From positions 186,001-250,000 of the forward strand of contig NZ_JAEHOB010000005.1 of the NCBI RefSeq assembly GCF_016464705.1: a DNA stretch of 64,000 nt. Reading direction: 5' to 3'. Position 1 is the stretch's first letter, and every line of letters begins with the position of its first letter. Shown here in pieces: positions 61,496 through 64,000 of this stretch. A model generated the notes under the pieces. That model made no database searches and was not told where the DNA came from. It saw only the letters and a program-made list of their open reading frames with translations. A program made the position numbers and the translations under genes. The DNA comes from Qaidamihabitans albus. GTDB lineage: Bacteria > Actinomycetota > Actinomycetes > Mycobacteriales > Pseudonocardiaceae.

Positions 61496-62451
61496 CAGGC
61501 TGCCGCTCCCCTCTTCTCAGCGGCGCGCAGCCGCACCGATGCCGCGCGCGGGTTGTGCTCGACCTCCGCGGCGTCCGCCTTCTCGGCCCCCCGGGTCAGC
61601 AGGCTCAGTTCCGGGCCGTGTCCCGGCAGCTCCACCGGCAGCCCTTCCGGCGTCCGCGACTTCGAGCGCCGCACCAGTTCCTGCTTCACGATGCGGTCCT
61701 CGAGCGAGTGGTAGGACTCCACGACGATGCGGCCGCCGGTCGCCAGCAGGTCCAGCGCCGCGGGCAGCGCGGCCCGCAGCGTCTCCAGCTCCCCGTTGAC
61801 CTCGATCCGCAGGGCCTGGAACGTCCGCTTCGCCGGGTGCCCGCCGGTACGCCTGCTGGGCGCGGGCACCGTGTCGTAGAGCAGCCGCACGAGCCGCTCG
61901 CTGCGATCGAACGGCTCGCGCACCCGCTCGGCCACGACCGCCTTGGCGATCCGGTACGCGAACCGCTCCTCGCCGTACTCGCGCAGCACGCGCGCGAGGT
62001 CCTCCACCGGGTAGGTGTTGAGCACATCGGCGGCGGTGGGCCCGGTGGTCCGGTCCATCCGCATGTCCAGCGGCGCGTCCCGCGCGTAGGCGAAACCGCG
62101 CTCGGCGAGGTCGAGCTGCATCGACGAGACCCCGAGATCCATCAGCACACCGTCCACACGGGACAGGCCGAAGCCGGCGAGCACGTCCGGCATCCGGTCG
62201 TACACGGCATGGACGAGCTGGACCCGGTCGCCGTGCCGGGCGAGCCGTTCGCGGGAGCGCTCGAGTGCCACGGGATCGCGGTCGAGCGCGATGACGCGCA
62301 GTTCCGGATGCTCGGCCAGCAGCGCGTCGGCGTGGCCACCCAGGCCGACGGTCGCGTCGACCAGCACGGCCTCCGGCCGGGCGAGTGCGGGAGCGAACAG
62401 GGCGAGTACGCGATCCAGCAGGACGGGCAGATGTGCGGCGTTGTCCGTCAC
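61495..62451 (-). CDS. rsmH: 16S rRNA (cytosine1402-N4)-methyltransferase RsmH
   Basis: 318 residues: [10 protein letters not shown], AdoMet-binding [55 protein letters not shown] and a C-terminal [14 protein letters not shown]. It methylates cytosine 1402 in the decoding centre of 16S rRNA. It is the second gene of the division cluster. GTG 62451 has AAAGGGGGA upstream. A 225-bp gap to mraZ contains a strong hairpin. Confidence 0.96.
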   Translation of the reverse strand: MTDNAAHLPVLLDRVLALFAPALARPEAVLVDATVGLGGHADALLAEHPELRVIALDRDPVALERSRERLARHGDRVQLVHAVYDRMPDVLAGFGLSRVDGVLMDLGVSSMQLDLAERGFAYARDAPLDMRMDRTTGPTAADVLNTYPVEDLARVLREYGEERFAYRIAKAVVAERVREPFDRSERLVRLLYDTVPAPSRRTGGHPAKRTFQALRIEVNGELETLRAALPAALDLLATGGRIVVESYHSLEDRIVKQELVRRSKSRTPEGLPVELPGHGPELSLLTRGAEKADAAEVEHNPRAASVRLRAAEKRGAAA

Positions 62452-62620
62452 GGCCGTCCCCCTTTCGCCTCACCTGCCCCGAATCTGGGAAACGGATGCC
62501 GTCAGGTCTCCGCCCGCCCGCTGCGAACCTGGTGCCGGGGAAGGTGCACCAGGGCCACTGAGCGGACAGAGGCCTCACGACATCCGCGTCGAACGTCTCC
62601 GTTCCCTCGCCGGCGGGTGG

Positions 62621-62645
62621 ACCCACGCCCCCCGACGGCGTGGGT
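62621..62645 (-). terminator. Hairpin between mraZ and rsmH
   Basis: Perfect 9-bp arms ACCCACGCC (62621-62629) and GGCGTGGGT (62637-62645), 7-nt loop. It lies 32 bp past the mraZ stop and 170 bp before the rsmH start, so it may reduce read-through into the division cluster or stabilise the mraZ message. Confidence 0.55.
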
Positions 62646-62676
62646 GCCGCCTGCCGGCCTGCCACGCGCACTGCTG

Positions 62677-63108
62677 TCAGAACACGCCCGGCAGAATCTC
62701 CTCCTGAGCCTTCGCGTAGCTGTCCTCGTGTTCCTCCAGGTAGCCCTGCCACGCCTGGGCATCCCAGATCTCGAGCCTGGTGATCGCGCCGATCACCACA
62801 CATTCCTTGTTGAGCCCGGCATAGCGCCGCAACTCGGACGCGATCGCGATGCGTCCCTGGCCGTCCGGGCGCTGCTCGTCGGTTCCGGCGAACAGATACC
62901 GCTGGTACGCACGTACCGACTCGTTGGTGAACGGCGCGTCGGCGACCTTGCGGGCCAGTTGCTCGAACTCGGCACGCGGGAAGACGTAAAGGCAGTGATC
63001 CTGTCCTTTGGTGACCATCAGCCCACCTGCCAGCGCATCCCGGAACTTCGCAGGCAGCGTGAGCCGCCCCTTGTCATCCAGCCTGGGAGTGTGGGTGCCG
63101 AGGAACAT
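62677..63108 (-). CDS. mraZ: Transcriptional regulator MraZ
   Basis: 143 residues with two AbrB-like DNA-binding repeats ([33 protein letters not shown]). In other bacteria MraZ forms a ring and binds direct repeats in its own promoter, repressing the division cluster it heads. Here four such repeats overlap the promoter upstream. It starts at ATG 63108. A gap and hairpin separate it from rsmH, so it may be expressed partly on its own. Confidence 0.95.
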   Translation of the reverse strand: MFLGTHTPRLDDKGRLTLPAKFRDALAGGLMVTKGQDHCLYVFPRAEFEQLARKVADAPFTNESVRAYQRYLFAGTDEQRPDGQGRIAIASELRRYAGLNKECVVIGAITRLEIWDAQAWQGYLEEHEDSYAKAQEEILPGVF

Positions 63109-63190
63109 CGGCTTCCACCTCCCCTACCGATCCGCGCCTGGTCCACTGACTGCGAACCATCCGCGATCGGCCACGAGGCTTCCCTTCCGC

Positions 63191-63231
63191 CCCACTGGTC
63201 ACCACCGTACCCCACTTTTCACCACAGTCAA
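63191..63231 (-). promoter_or_regulatory. Four-unit MraZ box overlapping the mraZ promoter
   Basis: On the minus strand a promoter TTGACT (63226-63231), 16-bp spacer, TACGGT (63204-63209) is overlain by four repeats spaced by 10 bp: GTGGT (63221-63225), GTGGG (63211-63215), GTGGT (63201-63205), GTGGG (63191-63195). They match the MraZ box type GTGGG-N5-GTGGG-N5-GTGGG, with a fourth unit. They lie 83-123 bp upstream of the mraZ ATG. Confidence 0.75.
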
Positions 63232-63460
63232 CGCTGAAACAGCCCGATCGTGCGCATGGTCTTTATGTTTACGCAGGTCAGCAGGCTGGGGCCGTGGTGG
63301 GTGGTGGTGGGGGGCCATCGCCGCCGCGGGGGACGGCAGGGGGTCAGCAGGGGCGATCGAGGACGTGCCGGACCGGCCGGAGGGCTGCCGCGGGGCTGCC
63401 GCGGGGCCGCCGCGGAGCGCGGGTGGTGGGAAGTGGGGGAAGGCGGCCGGGGATCGCCGT

Positions 63461-64000
63461 TCAGTCGCGCAGGATGTCGGCGAGCCTGGCGACCAGGCGG
63501 TCGCTGTCCACCGGCGCCACGCTCAGCCAGTCCTCGTCACCCCGGCCGGGTGCGACGGTACCGAGATAGGCGCCGACGTCGGTGCCGAACCAGCTCAGCC
63601 CGCCCAGCCGGTGCAGCTTGCCGTCCCGCCGGACCCGCACCGAGAACTGGCCGGCGCCGAGCACCGGCCTGGCCTGGATGGCGAGCACCTCGCGGATCTG
63701 CCGCTCGAACGGACCCGAACCGCCACCGCCACTACCGAAGACGGGGTCCTCGACGGCGTCGCCGAGCGCGGAGACCGGCAGGCTGACGCCGTAGCCCGGC
63801 CCCGGTTCGAGGTCCGGCAGGACGCTGACCGCGGCGACGAACACCTCGGAATCGCGGATCGGGGTGAGCCCGATCGTCTGCCGGGGCTGCACGGCGAGAA
63901 CACCCTCACCCTCGCCGCGGCCCGCGGCGAGGGCCCGCAGCGGCTCGGCCTCGGCCATGTCCACCAGCGCCTCGCACTCGACGACGACGGAGGCGGTGGC
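63461..64000 (-). CDS. EspG-family ESX secretion-associated protein, C-terminal part
   Basis: The frame is open from the right edge of the window to the stop at 63461 (179 residues seen; the N-terminus is outside). Blocks such as GVLAVQPRQTIGLTPIRDSEVFVAAV, GPGYGVSLPVSAL, VLGAGQFSVRVR, LSWFGTDVGAYLG and VAPVDSDRLVARLADIL follow the EspG-like family that accompanies type VII secretion genes in Pseudonocardiaceae. EspG proteins chaperone PE/PPE-type substrates in mycobacteria. Partners should lie to the right of the window. Confidence 0.75.
   Translation of the reverse strand, partial: ATASVVVECEALVDMAEAEPLRALAAGRGEGEGVLAVQPRQTIGLTPIRDSEVFVAAVSVLPDLEPGPGYGVSLPVSALGDAVEDPVFGSGGGGSGPFERQIREVLAIQARPVLGAGQFSVRVRRDGKLHRLGGLSWFGTDVGAYLGTVAPGRGDEDWLSVAPVDSDRLVARLADILRD

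Overview
The window is a single stretch of very GC-rich chromosome from an actinomycete. Gene content points to Pseudonocardiaceae, close to Amycolatopsis. It holds a KstR-controlled sterol side-chain catabolism locus, a cvn conservon, an XRE/DUF397 pair, a phosphofructokinase with a PPi-type signature and an EspG-like fragment. This placement is inference; no rRNA or other marker gene is present. I saw no tRNA, rRNA, CRISPR array, prophage or insertion sequence. Almost all genes look like chromosomal core or lineage-core genes.

Layout. 1-2.4 kb: the 3' part of a sterol side-chain operon (chsE1, chsE2, start of chsH2, minus strand) behind an exact KstR operator. 2.5-5.2 kb: a divergent WS/DGAT acyltransferase and lipase/esterase pair sharing a symmetric promoter. 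5.2-9.1 kb: SWIM-domain and SNF2 helicase genes. 9.2-12.1 kb: chsE3 (fadE34) divergent from kstR, with two operators between them. 12.1-17.3 kb: two F420-type (LLM) oxidoreductases and fused isobutyryl-CoA mutase icmF. 17.4-22.6 kb: conservon cvnABCD. 23.6-26 kb: a polyamine operon (PLP decarboxylase, speD, speE). 26-29 kb: small membrane and cell-wall genes. 29-34 kb: acyl-CoA racemase, acyl-CoA dehydrogenase, TetR regulator and succinate-semialdehyde dehydrogenase. 34-39 kb: a LAL-type LuxR regulator and an XRE/DUF397 pair. 39-46.3 kb: central carbon metabolism (tesB, pyk, a frameshifted SLC13 permease, pfk, DAHP synthase). 46.3-56.3 kb: a block resembling the gene neighbourhood Rv2179c-Rv2187 of Mycobacterium tuberculosis (exoribonuclease, acyltransferase, ArsA-like ATPase, SRPBCC proteins, fadD15) plus glucokinase and a NUDIX fusion. 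56.3-58.9 kb: a TetR-regulated DrrAB-type exporter. 58.9-63.2 kb: the head of the division/cell-wall cluster (mraZ, rsmH, ftsL-like, ftsI). The window closes with a partial EspG-like gene.

How it works together. KstR (11.4 kb) probably represses itself, chsE3 and the chsE1-chsE2-chsH2 operon until sterol-derived acyl-CoA appears. Glycolytic genes (glk, pfk, pyk) lie near a DAHP synthase gene that carries its own aromatic leader peptide and hairpins.

The most interesting signals are regulatory rather than new protein systems. They are an apparently leaderless leader peptide with a Tyr-Phe-Trp-Phe run ahead of the DAHP synthase gene, and a family of about 46-bp palindromes at gene ends (six copies). 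There is also a set of -10 boxes placed 6-7 nt before start codons, a likely CTG start codon, a four-unit MraZ box over a promoter, and twin TetR operators exactly 33 bp apart.
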